A DNA stretch of 64,000 nucleotides from Ciona intestinalis (lineage: Eukaryota > Chordata > Ascidiacea > Phlebobranchia > Cionidae), in contig NC_020173.2 of assembly GCF_000224145.3 (NCBI RefSeq), forward strand, positions 5,001 to 69,000, written 5' to 3'. Each line of letters starts with the position of its first letter. The stretch's first letter is position 1. Below, piece by piece: positions 12,301 through 21,997 of this stretch. The notes under the pieces are model-generated. The model ran no database searches, was not told where the DNA came from, and worked only from the letters and a program-made list of their open reading frames with translations. The position numbers and the translations under genes were made by a program.

Positions 12301-15300
12301 CCAATGCTTCTCTTTCCTCTTATAGTTCCTTTTATGTTACTACTTGCTTTTAAACATAAGCTTACCTACAAATGACATTTATTAAGCGGTTTGCGCACAT
12401 ATAGCGTTTCGCGACAAAACGTGCATCTTGCGACAGGGTTGAACTATTTAAACTTTTCCGCATAACGCAAAAGCGGAGAAGCAATCGTTGGCTATCTCAT
12501 GGTTAAGTTTAGGCAGGAATTGTTGATTTTTTTATATTAAAATAGATGATTGTAACTTCTAGCAAGTTATTAATTGTGTTTATAATTTATCTGGGAAAGA
12601 ATATCTTATGATTTTGACTTAAACGTTTGTGTGATTTTAATTCCAAGAGTGCTAGTTTCAAAGTTTTTCAAAGCCTTGAAGTACTTTGTTGTTAATAATT
12701 TGTAACACTAGATTAAATATTAACTGTTATTTATATATGGATTTAGATGCCCAAATGTCACTTAAAGGTACCATCAAAGTTTTCTAAAATAATACAGCTT
12801 TTAATTAAATCGCGAAAAAAAACGCTTTTAATTAAATCGCGAAAAAAAACATTTGGCTGCTTCGACAATGCATGGGTTTTCCCACAATCATAATAACTGC
12901 TTCATTTTTGTAAATATATAAAAAAAGTAGAAATGTAAATTTTACTATGTTTTAATTTTTCGAGTGAACCTAGTTACATAGCAGATTATGCTTATGCTGG
13001 CTCAATTTTTTAAACCTAATGTTCAACTCGAACAACTGACTTTAGTACAGCAGGAACCAGCGAGACATATTGAACATTTTAATATAAAAATGTGTTAAAA
13101 CTTAAATAATAAGAAAAAAGTGCAAAGTCAACATAATTATGTAGCTATGTTCAATCAAAAATTAAAACATAACAACGTCTATGTTTTACAATATATTTTA
13201 TATATTAATAAAGTAGAAGCGTTTATTATACCAAATCAGAAATAAAATTCAACATTTCTCCAGTTAAATTTGCATTTTTAAAACTCATTTTTTTATCAAA
13301 AGCCGTTCCATATTTTCAAACTTTGATGGTACCTTTAGATCTCATTTGAGCATATCTATTAATACAAAAAAAAATAATATACATACATAACTTTGAAGTT
13401 TATCACTAAGTTAATATTGGTTAGTGTAGATCCAAAAAACAGAAATGTACCCTTTCCCATAAGGCAATTTCCGGGTAAAAAAAAACAAAAATAAAAGGTA
13501 TGAAATATTCGTAAAATTTAAAATTAAAATATACCAGCAGCAAAGTAATTAAATATCTAGCAAATAACTGCACTCTAGTAAGTTTATCACAAAAGGCCTT
13601 CTCACAAAAAAAGCTTGGCAAACCCAATAGAAAGTTTTTTGTCATTTCTTTTGTTTGATTTATTAATTGTGTTTCACCAAAAACATAGTTACTACTTAGA
13701 ATAAAAGTTAGGATAAAAAAATATGTCTGAATATTCTTTTTACCCACAAAAGCTGTTCTTCGCGATAAAATGTTTTTAAGCTGGCTTAGGAGGGTTGTCC
13801 TTTCTTACCCCAAGTACCACATGGTTTTTATTACCCCACTTGAGACTTGACTATATATTATTTTGAATGGTTTAACTTACTATAAGTTTGTTTGATGCCT
13901 GTATAGGTGAACAAATGTTGTTAAAATAACCAACTGTTTTAATTAAAGAGAAAGATGGGGCAGACGATAAAACGGATGTACACAATGATTTTCGACGAGA
14001 AGTATGTTTCTATGAACAAGCACAGTCCTCTGTAATTATAGCAATGAGGAAACTTAGTGATGCTGGTGTTGAGACAAATCGACCGAATGATTATTTTGCT
14101 GAGATGGCAAAAAAAGATGACCACATGAAAAAAGTAAAAAAAGATGGTTTTAGTCTGGATGAATATATGTTAAGTTATATATCTTTTCATGTTAGAGCAA
14201 CAGGGTTTGTTTTCACATTTATTTTATTTCGAGAAATCACATAGTTTGTTGGCTTGAGCAGTGGAATTGGGTTAATCTTTTTTATTTCGAGAAACCACCC
14301 GCAGAGTCACTAGATGTGATTACCTGTGTTTAGGTTGGCGATAAGTTGTTGGCATTAAAGAATCGACAGGAGATGACAGAAAGAAATCGCAACAACTTTA
14401 AGCTACGCAAATATGGTAAACAAGTACAGAGGGCAGTTACCCTTGAAAGGCAAATGAAGAAAAAAGAAACGCTTAACTCAATTAAAAAATACAGAAAAGG
14501 TAGATTGCTTTTATGAATATTTTGCATTTGTCTAATTTTTAACATTTTTAATGAAGGAAAAACAACAAATCCTGATTTTCTTGATGAAACTTCTAAAGAA
14601 AACGGACCACATGGGAAAAAAGTTTCACAATTTCAGAAATTACAAAAACAGAAGTATGTAGTTAAAGTTGTGTGTGATTAGCTTGTGTGACAATGTTGCG
14701 TTCAACAGTGTAAAGAGAAACTATCGTGATCAAAAATATGGTTTTGGTGGAAAGAAAAAGGGACAAAAACGAAATACTAATGAGAGTTCAAACAATGTAT
14801 CAGGGTTTAAAAAAAATGTACATGGTGCCAAGGTAAGTTAAACTAAATTTGTTATTGTATAGATGATAATGTATTTATATTTGACACGTCACTGTTCATT
14901 AGCATACTTCTCTCTCGTTTTTTATATAGAACAAGTTAATTGTACGGCACTCGCTTGACTTACTTTCATTGTTTTTATTTACTTGTTCGTATTCAACTCC
15001 TTTATTTATTTGTTTGAATTTATCTTAAATTTACTGTCTTTGTAAACATTAATCTACTAGAATAGTAGGATTTTTACAGACCCCATTTAATGATAATCAC
15101 GAAAATAATGTTACAGAATTATTCGACAGTATTATCACGACTTTATAAAACGCCCGTCAAAGCTGATTACTGTTTTAAAATATTAAAAAAAATGTATGTA
15201 AAACAGAAACAGTAGATTTTAAATAAGTAAAAAACTGCCAAATGGTAAGGTGCTAGTGATGTACCAAAGTTTCGGTTTAAATTCGGCCGTCATGCTTTTA

Positions 15301-18003
15301 AGCAATGCTAATCATTTCGGATACGGTTCTATGGGCTATAGCACACACGCATTTTGATAAACTTCGTCATATTTGCGACCAAATATGCTCCCGATCGTCG
15401 ATAAAACACTCGCCCTTTCTCTTTAAATAGTGCACGCATCTGCGCCCGATCGTTGATAAAGAAACACATGCTTTTTCTCTTTAAATAGTGCACGCGTCTG
15501 CGCACGATTTCCTGCACATTTTTAGCACTAAGCAGAATACAAAATGTAATTGTAAAAATACAAAATGTAATTTGTAGAGTTTTCGTATTATTTTTTTACA
15601 CTCTAAATAGTTTTAAGCGAGCAACCACGAGTAGTTTAAATGCAGGTAGATCGGGATTATGTGAATTTTAATTGGTGCAAATATAAGAGCGAGGGGTGAT
15701 GCTATCAGTAAATTGGAATCAACAGAAATTGTAATATGATATTACAAAGTATCGTCCCGGTCGAGCTTGGATAGAAGCCAAAAACATTGTTTCATTACAT
15801 CCCACGAGAATAAATTCACAACGATTGCTTTACTTGTTACGAGTGGAATGTATGGTACCGCATGTGTCTTTTTTGTTTCCAAAGCAAGTGCAGAGTGTAA
15901 AAATGGGACGTTCATACACAATGTTTTTTGTCACAAAAGTAATTTTTAAGACTTATATTGAATATGTTGATACTTGTGACACGGTGCCTATGATCAAGTG
16001 TTTTCCCGTATTACTTATGTCGTTTTTACCGGCCGCCTGTCGCCGCAGGTTCTGATAACGTCATACATAATTCGGTTGATTTCGGCCGAATTTTTTCGGC
16101 ACAAATGGCCGAATATTCGGTTTCGGCCAGTGCTAATTTTGAATGTCGCAAAATAAATACTAAAGCAGATGAAACTTTGTAGTTTGCAAGTGTGGACGAT
16201 TAAACTAGTTTTACAGCTTCATAAAACAACCTTGAATATTTCGTACAGTTTGATTTTTTCTCATAAAACTAGTTTTAGTTTTGTAAAAAAACTGAGATAT
16301 ATGCATAAAGAAAATAGGCAGGGGTCAATATGATTTTAATTTAAGATAAAAAAGAACAAAAAATTATAGGTTTAAAGTTATATATATAAAGTTTACATGC
16401 CAAAGAAACTAGCACAGCCGGTTAAATTCGGTCGGTTGACTACAAGTTGCAGAATACTGCCAATGTAAATATATTTCAATTTAATGTCCCATCTTCCCCC
16501 ACATTATAGTTTTGTATGTTTTCATTGCCAAACTTTAAAAGGTTTGCTTTTAATTTAGTAATTTATACCTCAGGGGATATTCAACTATAAGATACTGAAT
16601 CATAAAAAGATAATATTTTGAAAATATATTCGAAGTTCAGTCATTTGCACTTGGAGAGAATTTTTTATAAGTGGCTTGTGCCAAAAACAGAGTAGCAATA
16701 GCCAATTTGTAGCAAAAATGCAATATCAATAGTTATTATCAATTTTCTGTTATTAGAAGTTTATATACATATGTATGTAGGATACAATATTTATCAATTG
16801 ATGTTCGAACAATACCTATCGTCGTTCAAACAATACCAATTGTTCTACAATAAAATAATGTAGGTAACATGTTAAAAACTATAGCAGTAGGGCAAGGAAA
16901 AGAATGTTTTAACTTAATTTTTAAAGTGTACAGTATTATTTCGTGTTATTTATGTGCATTCCTCAATAATAATAAATACACTTATTAATCAAAATTAACA
17001 CTGATTTTAAACTGTCCCATCTTATCCTGTGTGTTTTCGAAGTTGTAAAATTTCACCTGTTGTGCGAATCGTTAAATAACTCCCTGTGCGTTTTATTATA
17101 TATTTTTTTTAATTATTGTTAATTAATAAAGGAATGGTAGTACTAATTCGTAGTATTACCCAAAAACCACAATCTATTTTGATTTTGAAAATATTTGGCA
17201 ATATATGCTTAAGTGTCCCATCTTCCCCCATTATACTACACTTTAAATGAGCTGAAATGATATTCTCCTATCATCCATTGTAAATAATATCTTTACACAA
17301 AGTTTAAAATTCAAAGTTGTTTATGGCAATCAATTGTAGCCGGTCAATGTTAACATGAAGAAATGTCATTTATTTCTCACGGTGTGTTGGGTCAATGTTG
17401 TACATTAAAGTTTTAATTTAAAACGCAGAGTTCCCCTTTAAAAACCTTGTTCTGCCACGTATGCAACTTTGTAAATATTTTTTGTATGGTTGACAATTTG
17501 CAGAAACAATTAGTCACCACTGGGTTAACCAATGATTAACAAACGACAATTGCTCCAACCCAGTGGTCACTAATGGGTTGTTTAAATTATCAGCCATACA
17601 TAAAAAAATGAAAAAATCCAAAAAGATAATCACCCACAAAGTAACATACATGGTAACTCGTAAGCTGGCACGAGATGTTAAACCCGTGTGATAACGACTG
17701 TCGTTTTCTGGCCAAGCGAGGATAAAGAAAGTTACATTCATTCACATTCATACATTCATCTTTTCCAAAATATGTTTAGTCTCTAACCCAGTGTCTGCTC
17801 CTGTTAAGAGGAGAGCTTGTGATCATTGTGGTAAAATGTATGACATGTTTTAAGTATTGTTGTTGGCAAAATATATAAATTTGTAATATGTTACTGTTTT
17901 ATGAGATAAGGATTCTTTTTAACTAAAATAATTTTTTTTTAAATAGAAAAAGAATGTGCGGCCCGGAAAGACCAGAAGAACAAAACTGAAATCAAAGAGA
18001 TAG
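6341..18003 (+). CDS. EBNA1BP2: EBP2 / EBNA1-binding protein 2 homologue (5' exon missing)
   Basis: Nucleolar protein of the EBP2 family, known to be needed for 27S pre-rRNA processing and 60S ribosome assembly. Seven exons can be joined: 6341-6433, 6661-6766, 13949-14133, 14334-14499, 14557-14653, 14709-14832 and 17947-18003 (stop TAG); phases agree at each junction. They encode 275 residues against about 306 in the human protein. Family signatures seen: AFASGLLKSGL near the start, DLDWVERLDVSVG in exon 2, NDYFAEMAKKDDHMKK in exon 3, the basic coiled stretch ending SIKKYRKG in exon 4, KYGFGGKKKGQKRNT in exon 6, and the Lys/Arg-rich tail RPGKTRRTKLKSKR. The initiating exon, expected to encode only some 15-30 acidic residues, was not found upstream. 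The 7.2-kb intron 2 is filled with transposons. The end of the first visible exon is ambiguous (GT at 6434 or GC at 6425, both in frame). Family identity is secure; the 5' end is not. Confidence 0.9.
6950..7350. repeat. Diverged duplicate of 12000-12360
   Basis: The order of matching words is the same in both blocks: ttgatgtct-gaaaagat, ctttgggacaa/ctttggggtaa, caacttatgca-tatgcagtc, and attcctt...ttactactt. Both lie in EBP2 intron 2, which suggests an old tandem duplication or a repeat family. Confidence 0.5.
7358..8724. mobile_element. hAT-like non-autonomous element (TAGGRATGTGCC family)
   Basis: The ends taggaatgtgc / gcaaatcccta are imperfect inverted repeats. Flanking 8-bp target duplications ccttcaaa (7350-7357) and ctttcaaa (8725-8732) differ at one base. 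The interior matches the element at 24089-25615 nearly end to end. No transposase frame is present. The mismatched duplication suggests an older insertion than the 24-kb copy. Confidence 0.8.
8740..10035 (-). pseudogene. Ty3/gypsy retrotransposon remnant: integrase core and C-terminal part
   Basis: Read on the minus strand, 10032-9855 encodes an integrase-like YFHYAGANYSVVVDRYSNWP segment. It is followed near 9815-9690 by DRGPEF and FRAEISVKTVKRMI. The 9641-9195 frame then holds the C-terminal part with VVGDTVRMQN. In-frame stops and frame changes break it, and the expected first catalytic aspartate is asparagine (PNYFHYAG). A polypyrimidine run at about 9003-9016 looks like the complement of a 3' polypurine tract, so 8740-9000 may be LTR sequence. 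The element is dead. Confidence 0.7.
10036..10375. mobile_element. Fragments of the TAGGRATGTGCC hAT-like element, inverted
   Basis: Two overlapping pieces, rich in the words gagagaaa-ctacgct-act and tttttcgctct, match 7440-7590 and 24190-24310 in reverse orientation. The end at about 10370 is cut before the terminal repeat. Confidence 0.55.
10395..10917. mobile_element. hAT-like MITE with perfect 8-bp target duplication
   Basis: The terminal sequences tagagactgaccaatat / gatatatcagtcgacctcta are imperfect inverted repeats of the widespread TAGAGGTCGACCGAT type. The 8-bp duplication aaatgaac is exact on both sides (10387-10394 and 10918-10925). The interior is a degenerate tandem array, annotated separately. 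Confidence 0.8.
10556..10855. repeat. Degenerate ~23-bp minisatellite
   Basis: About a dozen imperfect copies of a unit close to aaactacgacgcacgtaaag(gtt). Copies differ by several substitutions and small length changes. The array fills most of the MITE at 10395-10917. Confidence 0.75.
11755..11850. mobile_element. Fragment with the TAGAGATCGACC terminal type
   Basis: It begins tagagatcgaccaatatattgg, like the 10395 element end. The other end was not found, so this is probably a truncated copy. Confidence 0.35.
11990..12360. repeat. Diverged duplicate of 6950-7350
   Basis: Partner of the block at 6950-7350 in the same EBP2 intron. The adjoining 11890-11980 also resembles 13740-13845. Confidence 0.5.
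12763..13337. mobile_element. MITE with ~20-bp terminal inverted repeats
   Basis: Ends taaaggtaccatcaaagttt and its near-exact inverse close the element. There is a short internal direct duplication (ttttaattaaatcgcgaaaa, twice). No coding capacity. A TA or TTA target duplication is possible. Confidence 0.7.
15060..17236. mobile_element. Copy of the gggaagatgggacac MITE family, interrupted
   Basis: Internal words (gaccccatttaatgataatc, gtataaaacgcccgt-type, ggcaatatatgcttaagtg, catcttcccccattatacta) match the complete copies at 36924-38261 and 39018-40292. A second element of about 0.9 kb interrupts it at about 15250-16135. It lies in the last EBP2 intron. Confidence 0.7.
15250..16135. mobile_element. 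Nested element with ttcggcc-rich inverted ends
   Basis: The left end (tttcggtttaaattcggcc) and the right end (ggccgaatattcggtttcgg) are imperfect inverted repeats. The neighbouring MITE sequence resumes on both sides, with gtgcta shared at the junctions. The interior at 15725-15850 matches the hAT-like elements at 8090-8220 and 24780-24920 in reverse. Confidence 0.6.
17505..17760. repeat. 3' part of the tRNA-derived SINE
   Basis: Carries cccagtggtcactaatggg, cagccatacata and the gtaactcgtaagctgg block found in full copies at 31961, 45369 and 63262. The tRNA-like head is missing. Confidence 0.65.
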
Positions 18004-18025
18004 ACAACTAATTTTTATGTATTCG

Positions 18026-18031
18026 TTTATT
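18026..18031 (-). promoter_or_regulatory. Poly(A) signal for CFAP144
   Basis: AATAAA on the minus strand, about 165 bases past the CFAP144 stop. It lies just beyond the EBP2 stop, so the two 3' untranslated regions probably overlap. Confidence 0.4.
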
Positions 18032-18195
18032 CAATTTACCACAGTCCTGTGTTATTGTACCTATCTTGATGTTATGAAACAAACAAACAGTTACTTTTCT
18101 TTGTAATGCAAATTGCGCATCATCATTGGTCCATTAAAAAATTGATCAGAAAAAATATTCTGGTGGAAAAATAATACATATTTAATACATTAGGT

Positions 18196-18785
18196 TCACT
18201 GCAAGTTTTCAGTTTGTTCTTTTAGTCTCCATGCAGCATCCATGTATTTTGTAATTTCAGAGTTTTGACGAGGGAAATTTAGTCGTTTGTCTTCTCTGTT
18301 ATGACGCACCTACAGAAAAATTTAATCAGATACACTCTAGTCTATTTCATGCAATTTATTAACTCACCAATGGTTTATGCATCCATCCATATTCCTGTGC
18401 TTCAGTTTGAGGATGGAGATATTTATTTACAGGTTCTTGAGAAGCTCGATGAATTATCTTTAAAAAGTTTTCTAAAAACAGTTACGGTAATAACATATTT
18501 TGACATATATTGGTTGACTCACCATCTTCCTCTCCATCTGCAGAGTCATGATATGAATTTGGCTTTCCAGTCAGTGTATACACTGTAAGTTGAGGTACAA
18601 AGGTAGCGTTTAACAATGTGTAGCTTTTACATGTTAATACAGATCACTGCCTTACTTTTTTTAAAAGGATTAACGCTGTAATTCGTGTACAGCTTTTGAT
18701 TTCTAACTTCCTTTTTAATGGTCTCGCAGAGTATTGCATTTTGATGAACAATATTAACAGGATCCTTTTCTCGTTGCTTCGCCAT
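18196..18785 (-). CDS. CFAP144: CFAP144 / FAM183 cilia- and flagella-associated protein
   Basis: Small axonemal protein of the FAM183/CFAP144 family, found in motile cilia and sperm flagella of animals. Four exons on the minus strand: 18785-18656, 18582-18523, 18471-18368 and 18309-18196, giving 135 residues, essentially the family length (about 134 in human). The start MAKQREKDPVNIVHQNAILC matches the family N-terminus, followed by KELR/KEVR-NQKLYTNYSVNPF. The middle holds GKPNSYHD and FLKIIHRASQEP, then HPQTEAQEYGW. The end has the conserved NFPRQNSEITKYMDAAW and LKEQ. All introns are GT-AG with matching phases (1,1,0). It is convergent with EBP2, the two stops being about 190 bp apart. A minus-strand AATAAA lies at 18026-18031. 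Complete and probably functional. Confidence 0.9.
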
Positions 18786-20178
18786 TGTTATTAATATACC
18801 TAATAGTAAATGCAAACAAAACAAAATCGCACGATTAAGTAACAATGTGGACATGAGGTCATGTATAATTCACATTTATCAAACCGCTACAACAGTATTT
18901 ACGGGGCCATAAATTACTGAAGTCGGGCTATTGCCCATTATACGATAGCCGCAACATAAATTATAGGCCTGACCAACAAAGTGACGTGTTTTTCTTTTTT
19001 TTATGGTGGGAAAAGAAACTGTAAACCTTAAACAGCAACGCAATTTACCCAAACTTGCATTTCCACCTTGTTTTGTGCTTCGGTCGGTTGCTATGAAAGA
19101 TTCGCAATTGAACCAATCAAATTCTCGCATGTCTTGGTATTTTCTCTTTGTTTGACGTCATAATTAAACAAAAAAAAACGATTTAACGGTCGAGTGGGTT
19201 CTTCAATGAAGTGTAGTAAGGGTTTAGATCGATGATGGATTATTAATATGGGATATAAATACTAATACTTTTGATATTTTTTTTAATGTCGCCAGTTACT
19301 GCAAACGATTTTTAACGGTTTATTCTAAATTTCCAGGAAAGTTTATCGTCCTAGTGACTGCGTTTTTTCCCTTTTCACACCACCATACTACATTGATAAA
19401 CAATTAAATAAGGTCAGCTGTTTTCACCGGTGATTCTTAAATGAGTTCATTTCAGGAAAGGTCTTACTTCCAATAGTAGTAACCTTTTTACAAAAGATGA
19501 CTTGTACAAGATTAAGTTCAAGACTATTTTTTTATAATTCTTTAGCAAGTTGGAAACGAAACTATTTATGTTTAAATGTTACACGGTGCCCGAAATTGGT
19601 TCAAAATTGAGGGAATAAATTCAATAGTAGCGGTGGCAGATAGAAAAAAGTGTGTTATTGAAATGAACAGCCTATTATTATTAACTTTTGAGATATTTTG
19701 TTAAGTACCGACATACCGTTACAGGTTTGAAATTCTAGGCGTAATCAGAACTGTTAGATTAAACTTTGTGTATATATGGTGAGGGGTGAGCTAAACATCA
19801 ATTAAACTAGTTAAGGGTGAATCATATTGTATAAAATCTATTGGCGTACCATCGCAACTCATTCAAGTGTTACAACTTACAAGTTTTCGTGTTGTGATTA
19901 TATAATAATATTAACCTTTATTTGTTTCTTTGATATATATAAATATTTTGTTTATTCTTAGCTAAATGAAAAGATAGTGACACAACAACAGTTATTAAAA
20001 CAAGCTTATAATTAAAAGCATATTTTACTTTTTATTGGAAAAAAAGTGTAATCGCTACACTTAGGGGATAAACAATGAGCAATTTATGTTTATTTATTTC
20101 CAAGTTAAACTAGTTTATGTAATACTATGCTTGATGCTCAAGGTTTATAAGACAATGAACAATAAAATCCATGCAAAT
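18786..20178. other. Intergenic, nothing recognised
   Basis: The upstream flank of CFAP144 (minus) and distal upstream flank of Cdh1 (plus). No repeat, RNA or exon could be supported. Confidence 0.4.
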
Positions 20179-20179
20179 G

Positions 20180-20759
20180 GATGGTCGGTGTGATGGCGTG
20201 TGTTTATTTTGTGCCTGTGTAAGGCTGTAAGCAATACAGAGCTAGAAAGCAAGTGTTGCAGTTGTTTTAATATTAGAAATATAAGTTCTAATGTAAATCT
20301 CATTTTATCATATAAAATCTGGCAATTTATGTGGAGTAAATTAGTATTTTGACTAGTTTTTAGCAGACAGTGTGATTTAACAAGTTAGTTTAGCCGAAAC
20401 GTAAAATTACAGAAATTTGCAAGCAAAACTGGTATGTGTTTTCTATATTTTAAACATGTTCTTTTGTGTTTTTGTCACTGTACAGTACTTCATATTTTCT
20501 GATTTAATCGGTCAACTGTTTAATAAAAGAAAGTTGATTATTTTATGTTAATAAAAAGCATTTTTATGTCTACAAGTGCTAGGTTTATGAAAAGTCGCAA
20601 TATTTAGTCAAAAGCCCGCAATAAGCAATGGTAAAATGCCATGCCTTGATGTTAAAAATGATTGCGACTATGACATAACAGACGCAAAAGAATGGAAAAC
20701 AAGACTCCTTGTTTTACAATGCATTTCCTAACTTGGTCGCTACTTACTTTGGTATAAAC
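20180..20759. repeat. First copy of a duplicated block upstream of Cdh1
   Basis: Matches 21120-21890 in the same order and orientation: gtgtgtttatt...gtgc, atataagttcta, gtaaattagtatt, tttgcaagcaaaactg, and acttggt...ctttggtataaac. A MITE sits exactly at its right end. Confidence 0.6.
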
Positions 20760-21110
20760 CAGCGGTTCCCAAACTAGCAAGCGGGCCATCTGCGTCATAA
20801 GAATAGTTATGACTGTCAGTGTCACAGCATCAGTCAACCTTCCACCCTTGTTACTCTGGTATAGGGGTTATTTACCACGACAAGATTTAACAAAAAAAAT
20901 GTGAAATTTTGTCTTATACTTCACAAGTACAGAGTTTAATCTATTCTAGAATTATTGTTTATTACCAGCATAATTATGTGTCGAACTTCTTGACCTAACA
21001 GTATTCGTTATAACCGCATTTTTGCCAATACTAGTCACGTTTCAAATATAGTGAGGAAAACCTTGCCTGATAGCCCGTTGCATAATTATGATTTTACATA
21101 TGCCCCCCGA
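20760..21110. mobile_element. hAT-type MITE (CAGCGGTTCCCAAACT end), right end lost
   Basis: Starts cagcggttcccaaact, a common hAT terminal motif. Internal sequence is nearly identical to 30152-30490, whose right end aagtttgggaacccctg is intact. Here the last ~20 bases are missing. Confidence 0.7.
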
Positions 21111-21119
21111 TACAAATGC

Positions 21120-21890
21120 ATTGTTGGTGTGTGTTTATTTAGTGCTTGTAAGCGATTTACAGCCAGAAAACATGTATAGCAGAGCTTTTAAAATATAAGT
21201 TCTACTATAAATGGTGTTTTATAATATAAAATCACTTTATGTGCAGTAAATTAGTATTTAAGCTGGTTTTCAGCGTACAGTTTGATTTACAGGTTACTTT
21301 ACGCTGGCAAATAATACTAGGAGCAATCAGCTTAGTTTACTGAATAGTATAATTATACTCATACCTAGGAATCTAAAGAACTATTAAAAACTACAATCAT
21401 AATACAATTTGATGGGAAATAAAACTTCAAACTGCTCAAGTACTAGCAGAGAGGTGTTTGCATTTTTATATTTCTTAAAGATTCGGAACGTAAAAAAAGG
21501 TGACTTAATAGTTCAAGGAGAGAAAAGTGGAAACCCAAAGATAGTAGCTGGGTGTTGGTTTCTTCAGTGTTACTTCAATATTACAAATACTTTACGCAGA
21601 TACTTTTAAAATAACAGCAGTTTGCAAGCAAAACTGCAAATAGCTGCACAAGTATATGTTATTGTTGGGCATTTTTGTTTGTATTTTTATTTTTTAAACA
21701 TTTCGTTTTAGGTTTGTGGTTGGTTTACATTATATTTTCTGTGTTTTATTCTTTAATGAATGGTCTTTTCAATAAAATTTAAATATTTATGTAAGTTTTA
21801 TTATTGTGATAAGATAATAATATTGCAAGACTCATTGTTTTACAATCAGTTACCTAACTTGGTTTTATTAACTTTGGTATAAACTATTGT
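21120..21890. repeat. Second copy of the duplicated block, next to the Cdh1 start
   Basis: Partner of 20180-20759. It ends about 110 bases before the Cdh1 start codon, so it probably includes promoter or 5' leader sequence. Confidence 0.6.
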
Positions 21891-21997
21891 TAGTGTTACC
21901 AAACTGAAAATAAACATATTTTTTGCAGAACTATTTCAACTGTAGTTGTTTGAAAAATACAGATATAATATTATTATACATGCACTAAATTTTTGTA

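Noticed and set aside
13421..13747. 108-codon minus frame with a signal-peptide-like start
   Set aside because: Its AT-rich intronic sequence overlaps a duplicated block, and the Phe/Tyr-rich composition is what AT-rich DNA gives by chance.
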